Of a DNA stretch of 64,000 nucleotides, positions 44,567 to 53,809 are shown piece by piece. This DNA is from Agrobacterium cavarae (lineage in GTDB: Bacteria > Pseudomonadota > Alphaproteobacteria > Rhizobiales > Rhizobiaceae). The notes beneath the pieces are model-generated. The model was not told the origin of the DNA. It made no database searches and saw only the letters and a list, made by a program, of their open reading frames with translations. Within the stretch, counting starts at the first letter, position 1; each line of letters begins with the position of its first letter. The stretch is from contig NZ_SISF01000025.1 of the NCBI RefSeq assembly GCF_004310285.1, forward strand, positions 62,169 through 126,168. Reading direction: 5' to 3'. The position numbers were made by a program, and so were the translations under genes.

Positions 44567-44831
44567 ATCCGAAGCGGACCGCATCACGAAGGCATGCCAG
44601 CTTGAGGACCCCAGGCCTCGCAATCGCCCGTCTGCCGCTGCCGAAACATTGCTTGAAGCTTTGAGAATGTTGACCCCGCAGCACGAATGGTGTTCTAGAC
44701 TACCGATAAGAGCATGTCTCGTAAAAAGCAGGCAGAGGTTTTGCCGTCACGACATGCGTTAGAACAAGAAACTTGAAGGGCCCGGGTTCTGTATGAGAGA
44801 CCGCGGCACACTTCAGGACAAGGGATGGGTT

Positions 44832-45338
44832 ATGTCGGCTATCGATCTGGAAGCGATCATCAGCGATACGCAGGATGGCAAGAAACAGGAACTGCGCCTG
44901 TGGCTGCGCTTGCTCTCTACGACCAAACTCATCTCCCAGGAAATCCGTCGCCGCCTGCGCCGCGAATTCGGCGCCACGCTGCCGCAGTTCGATCTTCTCT
45001 CGCAGCTCTACCGCGAAACGGACGGCCTGCGGCTTGGCGAACTTTCCAAGCGCACGATGGTCACCAACGGCAATATCACCGGTCTGGTGGAGCGGCTGGA
45101 AGCAGATGGCCTCGTCATCCGCGAACGCCTCCCCGACGACCGCCGCGTCATCGTCGCCCACCTCACCGATAAGGGGCGCACGACCTTCGACGCCATGGCA
45201 AAGGCCCATGACGGCTGGCTGAAAGACATGATGGCTGATGTGGACCCCATCGTTATCTCGGGGCTGATTATGCATGTGGGGCAGGTGAAGCAGTCGACGC
45301 GCAATCATCTTTCGGGGGATGATGGGGATGAGGAGTGA
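44832..45338 (+). CDS. MarR-family transcriptional regulator
   Basis: 168 residues. The winged helix is clear: LRLGELSKRTMVTNGNITGLVERLEADGLVIRERLPDDRRVIVAHLTDKG (about 72-122), with a helical N-terminus for dimerisation. The start at 44832 has AAGGGA 8 bases before it. It is divergent from the cyclase operon, the third MarR-like gene in the neighbourhood. MarR proteins often control aromatic catabolism next to their gene. Its targets cannot be told apart from those of the other two. Confidence 0.9.
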   Translation: MSAIDLEAIISDTQDGKKQELRLWLRLLSTTKLISQEIRRRLRREFGATLPQFDLLSQLYRETDGLRLGELSKRTMVTNGNITGLVERLEADGLVIRERLPDDRRVIVAHLTDKGRTTFDAMAKAHDGWLKDMMADVDPIVISGLIMHVGQVKQSTRNHLSGDDGDEE

Positions 45339-45613
45339 AGGGTGCAATTTGGCGGCGCGTAACAGCGCGATGTCTGACGCACAGAAATGTCTCTCACTGC
45401 CGTCCTTTGTTAACGGGTGTCGGCAGCCTCAACCGGTTAATCGAAGCTTCCGTTCAAGCTTGTTTCAGATTTTGGCATCCCAGTCATTGGTTTGCTAGAT
45501 TATTGCCCGTGATTCATGTCGAGCTCGATGCTTTTTAAAGACGTTGGAGAATATCGCCCGCAGAGAATGTTCTGCGGGCATGTAAGGTGGTTCTCTTAGG
45601 ATCGGAGGCCAAG

Positions 45614-46573
45614 ATGATCTTCAATTTGCTGCTCGACCTTTTGAACCTTCGCCAGCGTAGTATTCGCCAAGATTTTGATCGCCGCATACAAAGGCAGTTG
45701 AATGCCTTGGGAAAACTCTCAGCGATTAGCCTCTCGCTGGAGCGAAGAAAGGGACGTAAAGCCTACGAGCGGCTCTTGGCGCAAGATAGTGAATTCTACG
45801 TGCTGCACCGTGGAGCGGCAATCGCAGCGACGTGGCTTTCCGCTATTTCAGTATCCATTTTGAATGATATTTCACTGCGGGACACCGATATTGACGGAAC
45901 ACCGGATACGGAGCAGACCGTAGCTTTAGCTTTCTTTTCCCGACTAGCTAACGACCTATGGGCGATCATCGAGCTAGTCGAACGCGGTTTCGATATTCAG
46001 GCAAGAGGGCTTTCGCGAAGCTTCCTTGAGCACGTCGATGTACTGATCTGCTGCATTCACGATCTCGAGCTCACGGAGAAGTTCGCGGACACGATCGAGC
46101 CTGAGCAAGCAAATCAATTCTGGCATAAACATATAAGTAAAAATAAAATGAAGCGTCGGGTCGCTGAGCTAGTCAACAATCGGATGGGCTTGGCGGGAAG
46201 CAACATAGTCGACAGCTTGCGCGCGCCTGCCGAAATCGCAGGCTCAACGATCTTACACCCTACAATGCTTGCGGGATTGGCTGCCGCGTTTGGTGGAGAA
46301 GACGTGGAATACCAGACTTATCCTATCTTTCCTCGTCCAATGATCGCCTCAGGTGGAATCTATAGAACAGTATTGATCCATCTTTTTTGGTTGTTCCTGC
46401 TCATGGGACCGTTGCCAAAAGAGCCACACGGTGCATGGAATTCAATAATCAAGAACCGAGATATCAAACGGAACAGGATGTTGAGCGAACTGCTAAGGAT
46501 CAATCAAGATATGCACGGCTTTATGTTGGAATGGCATGTGACGATGAAGCCGATGGACGCAAAAATTCCCTAA
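45614..46573 (+). CDS. Hypothetical protein (DUF5677-like?), orphan gene
   Basis: 319 residues, not firmly recognised. The sequence is helical, with a basic N-terminal region (RQRSIRQDFDRRIQRQLNAL), an acidic middle (DIDGTPDTEQTVALAFFSRLANDLWAIIELVERGFDIQARGLSRSFLEHVDVL) and a hydrophobic stretch near 270-287 (VLIHLFWLFLLMGPLP). The middle recalls DUF5677-type proteins, but that is uncertain. GGAGG lies 6 bases before the ATG at 45614. Its base composition is more AT-rich than the neighbours, and it stands alone about 0.5 kb from a tRNA gene, which suggests acquisition by transfer. Confidence 0.7.
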   Translation: MIFNLLLDLLNLRQRSIRQDFDRRIQRQLNALGKLSAISLSLERRKGRKAYERLLAQDSEFYVLHRGAAIAATWLSAISVSILNDISLRDTDIDGTPDTEQTVALAFFSRLANDLWAIIELVERGFDIQARGLSRSFLEHVDVLICCIHDLELTEKFADTIEPEQANQFWHKHISKNKMKRRVAELVNNRMGLAGSNIVDSLRAPAEIAGSTILHPTMLAGLAAAFGGEDVEYQTYPIFPRPMIASGGIYRTVLIHLFWLFLLMGPLPKEPHGAWNSIIKNRDIKRNRMLSELLRINQDMHGFMLEWHVTMKPMDAKIP

Positions 46574-46777
46574 AAAGAGACTGTTCTATTTCGGTACTCT
46601 TACAAAGGGCTGGGTGTGTGCGGTACGGATGATGTTAAGCCGCATGCCTCAGGAGCGTCACTCTTATTTTTCGAGAAGCGACCGTTCCCGTTGGGCGATG
46701 TCGTCAAATTCCTAAGCCCGACGCGGGTCTCGGCAAATCCCCGGCGACCCGCTTCGAATTGCGAACACAAAGAGCTA

Positions 46778-46903
46778 TTACGGCTTCTTCTGCTTGCTGG
46801 CCTCGACAGTTTTCGCACCCAGAGTAGGAGCGGCAGGCGGTGGGGCCTTGTCCTTCTTGGGTTTGCGGATTTCCTTGTTGCCTCTGACTTGACCCTTGGC
46901 CAT
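46778..46903 (-). CDS. Small basic conserved protein (41 residues)
   Basis: MAKGQVRGNKEIRKPKKDK followed by a Pro/Ala-rich stretch and a Lys-rich end. Small proteins opening MAKGQ.R.NKE.RKPKK are common in proteobacterial genomes and have no known function. An excellent ribosome site (GAGGAG, 6 bases before ATG) supports this start over a longer frame. Strong positive charge suggests nucleic acid binding (inference). Confidence 0.8.
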   Translation of the reverse strand: MAKGQVRGNKEIRKPKKDKAPPPAAPTLGAKTVEASKQKKP

Positions 46904-47042
46904 TCGATTCTCCTCTTTAAAAGAAGAGATAGCCGCTCTTTGCAGCGGAATAGCAAGTGAAATCGAAAACACGTTTCGGATGGAAGCAGCGATCAATGCG
47001 AAGTCTGCGATTGGTGAGATCTGGATCAGTCGCTGGAAAATT

Positions 47043-47118
<76 letters not shown>

Positions 47119-47270
47119 ATAAGGGTTCCGGTATGTTTGATCCGGTTCCGGGAACCGAAGCGGTTGTTTCCGTTCGGTGGCGGCTTGATACTTCTCATGA
47201 ATGAAGATGGCAAGCCGAAAAGTTCGCCCGGCAACATTTTTTTGTGGCCGGGCGAAAAAACTTTGGAAAA

Positions 47271-47657
47271 TCAGGACTCTTCGTCGTCGCCGCCGACACC
47301 GATGATGCCGGAGACGTCGTCATCGTCGTCATCTTCATCGGCTTCGAGGAAGGTGTCGTCATCATCGTCCAGTTCGACATCGTCATCACCGATATCATCA
47401 GGAACTTCGTCGTTGGTGTTGTCGCCATCGGCGTCTTCCAGCGAAACGAGTTCGACGTCCGTGCTTTCGGTATCGACTTCCTGCACGTCCTCTTCCTCGG
47501 CCTGTTCCATCTTGGCCTGGGCCGTCGTTTCCTCGAAGAAGGAAAGCGGCCAGGACTTGCCGGTGTAAGGAGAGACAACCGGGTCGCGGTTCAGGTCGTA
47601 GAATTTCTTGCCGGTATCGGGGTCGGTGCGCTTGGTTCCAAGTTCCGCTTTTGCCAC
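47271..47657 (-). CDS. FYDLN acid-domain protein (TIGR02300 family)
   Basis: 128 residues. The conserved head VAKAELGTKRTDPDTGKKFYDLNRDPVVSPYTGKSWPLSFFEE is followed by a low-complexity tail made almost wholly of Asp and Glu (about residues 55-128). The start is a GTG at 47657; family proteins begin here, and the open frame upstream has no similarity. The Cys pair TCPxCG seen in other members is TDPDTG here, so no zinc ribbon is possible. Function unknown. It sits between the tRNA and cmk, on the opposite strand from cmk. Confidence 0.9.
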   Translation of the reverse strand: MAKAELGTKRTDPDTGKKFYDLNRDPVVSPYTGKSWPLSFFEETTAQAKMEQAEEEDVQEVDTESTDVELVSLEDADGDNTNDEVPDDIGDDDVELDDDDDTFLEADEDDDDDDVSGIIGVGGDDEES

Positions 47658-47883
47658 TGTCAAAGCCTCGAATTTTTGAATGAGTTCGGTCTTAACGCCG
47701 TGAATTCGGCAGTAGACGGTAAATTTATAGCCGGTCCCCTTAATCCCTGCCGTGGTGCCTGTCAAAGATAAACTGCATGGGATTACGGGGGTGGAAGTTT
47801 TCGGCCGCTCTCGGGGTGAATGCTCGCATTCTTTATGATAAAGCCCGCAGCCGAGACAAACGTCCATTCGAGATTTTATCCCC

Positions 47884-48516
47884 ATGACTTTTATTATCGC
47901 CATCGATGGTCCCGCGGCCGCAGGCAAGGGTACGCTTTCGCGCAAGATCGCCGAGGTTTACGGCTTCCATCACCTCGATACCGGCCTGACCTACCGCGCC
48001 ACCGCCAAGGCACTGCTTGATGCGGGCAAGCCTCTGGATGACGAGGCGATTGCGGAAGAGACCGCACTCCACCTCGATCTTGCCGGACTGGATCGCTCGG
48101 TTCTTTCGCGACACGAGGTGGGCGAGGCGGCCTCGAAGATTGCGGTCATGCCCGCCGTGCGGCGCGCGCTGGTGACGGCGCAGCGTGCCTTTTCAACGCG
48201 TGAGCCCGGCACGGTTTTGGATGGGCGCGATATCGGCACTGTTGTCTGCCCGCAGGCGCCGGTGAAGCTTTACGTCACGGCCTCGCCCGAAATCCGCGCC
48301 AGGAGACGTTATGACGAGATTGTCGCGGGCGGCGGAACTGCCGATTACGAAGCGATTTTCGCAGATGTGAAGAAGCGTGACGAGCGGGATATGGGCCGGT
48401 CTGATAGTCCTTTGAAACCAGCGGAAGACGCGCACTTGCTTGATACGTCGGAAATGAGTATAGAGGCGGCGTTTCAAACGGCAAAAGCGATTATCGATGC
48501 CGCGATGAAGAAATGA
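47884..48516 (+). CDS. cmk: Cytidylate kinase
   Basis: 210 residues. It transfers phosphate from ATP to CMP/dCMP. The P-loop is [18 protein letters not shown] (residues 7-24), followed by [10 protein letters not shown], then [32 protein letters not shown] and the lid [25 protein letters not shown]. All are typical of bacterial Cmk. It precedes rpsA, the common pairing in bacteria. In many rhizobia aroA lies directly upstream, but here only about 230 bp separate it from the FYDLN gene. Confidence 0.97.
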   Translation: MTFIIAIDGPAAAGKGTLSRKIAEVYGFHHLDTGLTYRATAKALLDAGKPLDDEAIAEETALHLDLAGLDRSVLSRHEVGEAASKIAVMPAVRRALVTAQRAFSTREPGTVLDGRDIGTVVCPQAPVKLYVTASPEIRARRRYDEIVAGGGTADYEAIFADVKKRDERDMGRSDSPLKPAEDAHLLDTSEMSIEAAFQTAKAIIDAAMKK

Positions 48517-48684
48517 GAATTGCACGGGAACCGGCAGGTCCGATTTCCGTTCTGGAATGTCCCGAAAGCATGCCCTGCGCCGGAAAGCCTTGCACGACAA
48601 GGCGGGCATGGATTTCGGGAATGATCAACGCAAACCCCCGGCGCTTGTGTGTCCCTTGATGAAACGGACACTTCAGGAGATTTA

Positions 48685-50385
48685 ATGTCTGTAGCTACCC
48701 CCACGCGCGACGATTTCGCAGCCCTGCTCGAAGAGTCCTTTGCTTCCAACGACCTGGCTGAAGGCTACGTTGCCAAGGGCATCGTAACGGCCATCGAAAA
48801 GGATGTCGCGATTGTTGACGTTGGCCTCAAGGTCGAAGGCCGCGTTCCGCTCAAGGAATTCGGTGCCAAGTCCAAGGACGGCACGCTGAAAGTCGGCGAC
48901 GAAGTCGAAGTTTATGTCGAGCGCATCGAAAACGCTCTGGGCGAAGCCGTTCTGTCGCGCGAGAAGGCTCGCCGTGAAGAGAGCTGGGTCAAGCTCGAAG
49001 CCAAGTTCGAAGCCGGCGAGCGCGTTGAAGGCGTTATCTTCAACCAGGTCAAGGGCGGCTTCACGGTCGATCTCGACGGCGCTGTTGCCTTCCTTCCGCG
49101 TTCGCAGGTCGACATTCGTCCGATCCGCGACGTAACGCCTCTGATGCACAACCCGCAGCCCTTCGAAATCCTCAAGATGGACAAGCGTCGCGGCAACATC
49201 GTCGTTTCGCGCCGTACGGTTCTCGAAGAGTCCCGTGCCGAGCAGCGTTCTGAAATCGTTCAGAACCTCGAAGAAGGCCAGGTTGTTGACGGCGTCGTCA
49301 AGAACATAACCGATTACGGTGCGTTCGTTGACCTCGGCGGCATCGACGGCCTGCTGCACGTCACCGACATGGCATGGCGCCGCGTCAACCATCCTTCGGA
49401 AATCCTCAACATTGGCCAGCAGGTCAAGGTTCAGATCATCCGCATCAACCAGGAAACCCACCGTATCTCGCTCGGCATGAAGCAGCTCGAGTCCGATCCG
49501 TGGGATGGCATCTCCGCCAAGTACCCGGTTGGCAAGAAGATCTCCGGTACGGTCACGAACATCACCGACTACGGTGCATTCGTCGAGCTGGAGCCGGGCA
49601 TCGAAGGCCTGATCCACATTTCCGAAATGTCCTGGACCAAGAAGAACGTACATCCCGGCAAGATCCTGTCCACGAGCCAGGAAGTCGACGTTGTCGTTCT
49701 CGAAGTCGATCCGTCCAAGCGCCGTATCTCGCTCGGCCTCAAGCAGACGCTGGAAAACCCATGGCAGGCATTTGCCTACAGCCATCCGGCCGGCACTGAA
49801 GTTGAAGGCGAAGTCAAGAACAAGACCGAATTCGGCCTGTTCATTGGCCTCGAAGGCGATGTCGACGGCATGGTTCACCTGTCGGATCTCGACTGGAACC
49901 GTCCGGGCGAGCAGGTCATCGAAGAGTTCAACAAGGGTGACGTCGTCAAGGCTGTCGTTCTGGACGTTGACGTCGAGAAGGAGCGTATCTCTCTCGGTAT
50001 CAAGCAGCTCGGCAAGGATTCTGTCGGCGAAGCTGCAACGTCTGGCGAACTGCGCAAGAACGCTGTCGTTTCCGCTGAAGTCATCGGCGTCAACGAAGGC
50101 GGCATCGAAGTGAAGCTCGTCAACCACGAAGACATCACCTCCTTCATCCGCCGCAACGACCTGGCACGCGATCGTGACGATCAGCGTCCTGAGCGTTTCT
50201 CGGTTGGTCAGGTTCTCGACGCCCGCGTCGTCAACTTCTCCAAGAAGGATCGCAAGGTCATGCTTTCGATCAAGGCTCTGGAAATCGCAGAAGAGAAGGA
50301 AGCCGTCGCTCAGTTCGGTTCGTCCGACTCCGGCGCTTCGCTCGGCGATATCCTTGGCGCGGCTCTAAAGAACCGCGGCGAGTAA
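48685..50385 (+). CDS. rpsA: 30S ribosomal protein S1
   Basis: 566 residues with six S1 RNA-binding repeats, for example IVTAIEKDVAIVDVGLKVEGRVPLKEF, VKNITDYGAFVDLGGIDGLLHVTDM and VTNITDYGAFVELEPGIEGLIHISEM. S1 unfolds mRNA on the ribosome and supports initiation. The start at 48685 (MSVATPTRDDF) has AGGAGA 5-6 bases upstream and is the usual rhizobial N-terminus. It is followed by a strong terminator. Confidence 0.98.
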   Translation: MSVATPTRDDFAALLEESFASNDLAEGYVAKGIVTAIEKDVAIVDVGLKVEGRVPLKEFGAKSKDGTLKVGDEVEVYVERIENALGEAVLSREKARREESWVKLEAKFEAGERVEGVIFNQVKGGFTVDLDGAVAFLPRSQVDIRPIRDVTPLMHNPQPFEILKMDKRRGNIVVSRRTVLEESRAEQRSEIVQNLEEGQVVDGVVKNITDYGAFVDLGGIDGLLHVTDMAWRRVNHPSEILNIGQQVKVQIIRINQETHRISLGMKQLESDPWDGISAKYPVGKKISGTVTNITDYGAFVELEPGIEGLIHISEMSWTKKNVHPGKILSTSQEVDVVVLEVDPSKRRISLGLKQTLENPWQAFAYSHPAGTEVEGEVKNKTEFGLFIGLEGDVDGMVHLSDLDWNRPGEQVIEEFNKGDVVKAVVLDVDVEKERISLGIKQLGKDSVGEAATSGELRKNAVVSAEVIGVNEGGIEVKLVNHEDITSFIRRNDLARDRDDQRPERFSVGQVLDARVVNFSKKDRKVMLSIKALEIAEEKEAVAQFGSSDSGASLGDILGAALKNRGE

Positions 50386-50410
50386 TCGTCAGCTTCTGAA
50401 GCTTAAAAGA

Positions 50411-50440
50411 ACCCGCCGGGGCGATCCGGCGGGTTTTTTG
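50411..50440 (+). terminator. Rho-independent terminator after rpsA
   Basis: Stem ACCCGCCGG / CCGGCGGGT (9 bp) with loop GGCGAT and a run of six T residues. It lies 25 bp after the rpsA stop. Confidence 0.93.
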
Positions 50441-50500
50441 TTGCGGTTATTTCCAGCTGTCAGGGGGCAAGGCGCAATTCGTGGCGCCTTCACGAGCAGA

Positions 50501-52105
50501 TCAGGCGAAGTTGCCCATTCGCAGATAGTAGGATTCGGCGTCGCCCACCCGGCCATCTTCGCGCGCGCCATCTGAGACCGAGTGATCGACCGGCTCATCA
50601 TTGGCGGCCACGCGCTCTTCCTGGCCGGATAGATCGTCTGGATGATCTTGCTTCGCGTCGTTCTGGTCCGCCTGGCCGTGCCCCGCCTCTTCGCCGGCTT
50701 CGCCTTCGCCCTTAGAGGAGGGCCAGCGACCGCGCGGCGGTGCCTCCTCATCGCGCTTCTGCTCCTCGATCGGGTAGTTGACAAAGGGAAGCGGCGTTCC
50801 GGGCTTTGTCACCAGCGAGGCGACGGCGGATTGAAGTGCCGCCTGCTCGAAGACGAGGGTTTTTCCGTCGGCGGCGACCGAAGCGCGGGCAGCTATTTGC
50901 GCTTCCGGGCGTAGGAGCCCAGTCGTCGTCTCTTCAATGGGTGCCTCGGTGGCGTGCGCCTGCGGCTGTCCGGTTGTCATGACCTGCTGCTTTTTTGTGG
51001 CCTCGGTATCGGAGGCTTCTTCGTGCGGTGGGACTGGCAGCGTGGAAGCTGTGTCTGCGAGCGGATCGGCACGCTCAGGCAGTCTGCCGAGCAGTACAGC
51101 CAATAGCAGTTTCTCCATGTCCTGCGGGCTCGCGGCACGAATCTGCGCCGCAATAGTCGCCGCGTCCGCTTTCAAGAACGAGGCGAGAGCAGCATCATCC
51201 ATCGTACCATCTGGCATCACCATCGGTAGCTCCGCATTCGGGGGAAGGGCGATGGATGATCCGGCGTTGCTGGACAGAGCGGGTGGGGCAGACGCCTGCG
51301 CTTGGGGTACGGGCGGGGAAGCTTGAGGCGCACCGAGGGCTGCGGGAGTGGAAGCCGTCGCTGACGTGGCGTTTTGCGGAAGGAGAGGCGTCTGCGCCGT
51401 CGGTCTTGCAGATACCTCTGTTGAGGTCTGAGCAGCATGGGATGTCGGAGCAGGTACGTCGTCTGTCACGCCCCCTGTTGGTGCCAGAGCGGGGGCCACA
51501 GGTTTACCTGGCGAAGAGACACTTTGGTCCGGGGAGAGCGGCGGTCGAGGACCCTGCAAGGCTGGCGCGGGCACTTTGATCGGCAGAGGAGTAAGGGATG
51601 GGCTGTCGGGCATAAGATCCTGAAGATAGGGCGGCAGCGCCACCTTCACGCCATCCTTCGACTGGCCGACACGGGCCAGTTCCAGCATCACCGCCAGTCT
51701 TGCGGCATGGGGTCCGGCGTTGTTTTTCAGAATGTCCAGCATGAGCGCAATCGTCATGCCCTTCAGCAGCTTTCCCAGTTGCTGTTCAAGTGCAGCTTTC
51801 TGCGCCAATGGGAGAGATTGGAGGGCCGAGGTGAGACGGTTCACATAGGCTTCGGCATCTTCCCCCTCCAGGCGTTCCATTCCCAGAAGCGAGCCCAGAA
51901 CCTCCGTCAGCACGGTTCCGGTGCGGTGAAGCTCCGCTTCGCCGGAGACAGCGCGTGCCGCAACGACAGGGGGATTGGGTGAGGTATCGGAAATGGCCTG
52001 AGGGACATTTGGCTGATTGACCGGCGAACTGACCGCATCCTGCTTCTGCCCCGCAGTCTGCGAGGAAAATTCTCCTGCTGTGACGGCACTGACGGGCGGC
52101 AACAT
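50501..52105 (-). CDS. Pro/Ala-rich hypothetical protein
   Basis: 534 residues, not recognised as a known family. An N-terminal helical region (about 60-160; AYVNRLTSALQSLPLAQKAALEQQLGKLLKGMTIALML) is followed by a long disordered Pro/Ala/Ser-rich stretch (about 165-300). A second helical part (LASFLKADAATIAAQIRAASPQDMEKLLLAVLLGRLP) precedes a charged tail that ends in ESYYLRMGNFA. No signal peptide is seen. The layout is somewhat like hook-length-control proteins, but no flagellar gene is near, so no function is claimed. It converges with rpsA. Confidence 0.75.
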   Translation of the reverse strand: MLPPVSAVTAGEFSSQTAGQKQDAVSSPVNQPNVPQAISDTSPNPPVVAARAVSGEAELHRTGTVLTEVLGSLLGMERLEGEDAEAYVNRLTSALQSLPLAQKAALEQQLGKLLKGMTIALMLDILKNNAGPHAARLAVMLELARVGQSKDGVKVALPPYLQDLMPDSPSLTPLPIKVPAPALQGPRPPLSPDQSVSSPGKPVAPALAPTGGVTDDVPAPTSHAAQTSTEVSARPTAQTPLLPQNATSATASTPAALGAPQASPPVPQAQASAPPALSSNAGSSIALPPNAELPMVMPDGTMDDAALASFLKADAATIAAQIRAASPQDMEKLLLAVLLGRLPERADPLADTASTLPVPPHEEASDTEATKKQQVMTTGQPQAHATEAPIEETTTGLLRPEAQIAARASVAADGKTLVFEQAALQSAVASLVTKPGTPLPFVNYPIEEQKRDEEAPPRGRWPSSKGEGEAGEEAGHGQADQNDAKQDHPDDLSGQEERVAANDEPVDHSVSDGAREDGRVGDAESYYLRMGNFA

Positions 52106-52329
52106 GGCGCGCTCTTTCTTCGGTCCGAAGCGCGTTGATCCGCTGTCATCGCGTCGCAGCTTTGATGCTCAGGGATGCGCTCGAGCCGTTGCTCGTCATC
52201 CGCACCACCGGGGAATGATGTCCAAAGCCTACCCTTCGAAAGCAGGCGAACGAATCATTAAGAGCAATCATGACGGGGAATCGTTAATCGACTGCTAACC
52301 ATAAGCGTGTGGCGTCGCCACGGACCGTC

Positions 52330-52956
52330 TCAGCTATGGGCGAAGATGTCTGTATCGTCCCAGCCGAGAAGATCGAGCTTTGCCCGTGTGGGCAGGAAGG
52401 CGAAGCAGGCGGTGGCGTGGTCGTAGCGGCCGTCACGGATCAGCCGGTGGGTAAGCTTGTCGCGAAGCGCATGCAGATGGAGAACATCGGATGCGGCATA
52501 TTCGAGCTGCGCCGGGGAGAGCGTCTCAGCCGCCCAGTCTGAGGATTGCTGCGCCTTGGAGATGTCGATCTCCAGCATCTCTTTCAGATTGTCCTTCAGT
52601 CCGTGCCGGTCCGTATAGGTCCGGCAGAGCCTGGAGGCGATCTTGGTGCAGAAGACCGGCGTCGTCGTCACGCCGAAGGTGTGGAAGAGCACGGCGATAT
52701 CGAAGCGACCGTAATGGAAGATCTTCTCGCGACTCGGATCCTCCAGCATGGCGACGAGGTTTGGCGCTTCCTTCTGCCCCGCGGCAATGCGTACGACATC
52801 GGCCGTGCCGTCGCCGGGTGAAAGCTGTACGACACACAGCCTGTCGCGACGCGGCACCAAACCGAGCGTTTCCGTATCGACGGCGATTGCGCCTGTATAG
52901 CGCGCGGCATCGCTCGCAGAAATATCGCCTTCATGATAGCGGATCTTGGCAGCCAT
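52330..52956 (-). CDS. Ribonuclease D-like 3'-5' exonuclease (short form)
   Basis: 208 residues, only the DEDDy exonuclease domain. The motifs are Exo I IAVDTETLGL, Exo II HYGRFDIAVLF and Exo III YAASDVLHLHAL (Tyr and Asp). E. coli RNase D is about 375 residues with HRDC domains that are absent here, as in the short rhizobial paralogues. It likely trims 3' ends of structured RNA such as tRNA. It is a single-gene unit. Confidence 0.92.
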   Translation of the reverse strand: MAAKIRYHEGDISASDAARYTGAIAVDTETLGLVPRRDRLCVVQLSPGDGTADVVRIAAGQKEAPNLVAMLEDPSREKIFHYGRFDIAVLFHTFGVTTTPVFCTKIASRLCRTYTDRHGLKDNLKEMLEIDISKAQQSSDWAAETLSPAQLEYAASDVLHLHALRDKLTHRLIRDGRYDHATACFAFLPTRAKLDLLGWDDTDIFAHS

Positions 52957-53052
52957 TTGGTACCCCGGTTACGCGTCTTCCGGTTTCGGCTATAGCGCAA
53001 AGTGGCTGTTGGCGATACCGCTTTTGGCCCTGGAGCGCGGTGGGGTGCCACT

Positions 53053-53133
53053 GGATGCGCCAAGGACGCTCATCTTTTTTGACGAGTCGCATCCTGTCAT
53101 TGCGAAAATCGATCTCGATTTTCGGGCCGATGC
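53053..53133. repeat. RIME-like palindromic intergenic repeat, copy 3
   Basis: Outer pair GGATGCG (53053) / CGCATCC (53088), then GAAAATCGATCTCGATTTTC and GGGCCGATGC. It shares the GAAAATCG...CGATTTTCGGGCCGATGC core with copies 1 and 4. It lies between the RNase D-like and deoxyribosyltransferase-like genes. Confidence 0.7.
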
Positions 53134-53213
53134 TCCAGGCGCTCTTGCCTCGTCAGGCGGTCGCGGTCTAGGTTGACGTCAAATTCCTGCCAATGACGAA
53201 AATTCCCATATCC

Positions 53214-53783
53214 ATGACCAAGAAAATCTATCTCGCGGGACCTGAGGTCTTTCTCTCCAACGCGCGCGACATGCTGGATGCGAAGGCACAGCTTGCCCGA
53301 GACGCCGGCTTCACCCCACTGTCTCCCGGCGATCTTGAAATTCCGCCTGCCGACACAAAGACCGGCCATGGTTGCAACATCAACGCTATCGACGAGCATA
53401 TGATGCTTGAGGCGGACGCCGTCATTGCCAACCTGACGCCCTTCCGGGGAATTGCCGCCGATGTCGGTACGAGCTTCGAGCTTGGCTTCATGTGCGCTCT
53501 CGGCAAGCCGGTGTTCGCCTATACCAATATGGCGAAGAACCATTTTACCCGCATCCAAGATCACTATGCCGGCGATGTCTCGCTTAGCGATGATGGGCGT
53601 TACAGAGGACCCGACGGGCTTTCTGTCGAGAATTTCGACATGGTCGACAACCTCATGCTTCATGGCAGTATCCTGCGCCGGGGCGGGGCCATCATCGTTG
53701 GAGATGCGGCACCTGAGGAACTCTATACCGATCTGACGGCATTCAGAGAGTGCCTGAAGCTTGCTGCGGCAAAGCTTCTTTAA
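53214..53783 (+). CDS. Nucleoside 2-deoxyribosyltransferase-family protein
   Basis: About 189 residues. The opening KKIYLAGPEVFL, the central MMLEADAVIANLTPFRGIAADVGTSFELGFMCALGKPVFAYTN and catalytic-type Glu in SFELG match the family, which transfers deoxyribose between bases or cleaves nucleotides. The start could be at 53214 (family-like) or seven codons earlier at 53193; neither has a good ribosome site. It lies 26 bp before the SDR gene on the same strand and is probably co-transcribed. Confidence 0.88.
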   Translation: MTKKIYLAGPEVFLSNARDMLDAKAQLARDAGFTPLSPGDLEIPPADTKTGHGCNINAIDEHMMLEADAVIANLTPFRGIAADVGTSFELGFMCALGKPVFAYTNMAKNHFTRIQDHYAGDVSLSDDGRYRGPDGLSVENFDMVDNLMLHGSILRRGGAIIVGDAAPEELYTDLTAFRECLKLAAAKLL

Positions 53784-53809
53784 ACGGCACCAGCAAGCGG
53801 AGAGCAGAT

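Larger units (their letters stand above)
44306..44831. other. Promoter gap between cyclase operon and divergent MarR gene (526 bp)
   Basis: No credible gene was found. The half next to the cyclase gene is AT-rich and holds the TTTAAGCTTAAA palindrome. Around 44551-44570 is ACATGCATATAT, similar to TGCATA repeats before the other units. The remaining part up to the MarR start shows no further structure I can name. Confidence 0.55.

Noticed and set aside
47280-47500. GTC/ATC-rich near-repetitive stretch that could be read as a microsatellite or a Ser-rich protein on the plus strand
   Set aside because: Explained by the Asp/Glu-rich tail codons of the FYDLN protein on the minus strand.
48682-50127. 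481-codon frame antisense to rpsA
   Set aside because: Mirror of the repeated S1 domains; no ribosome site and no known similarity.
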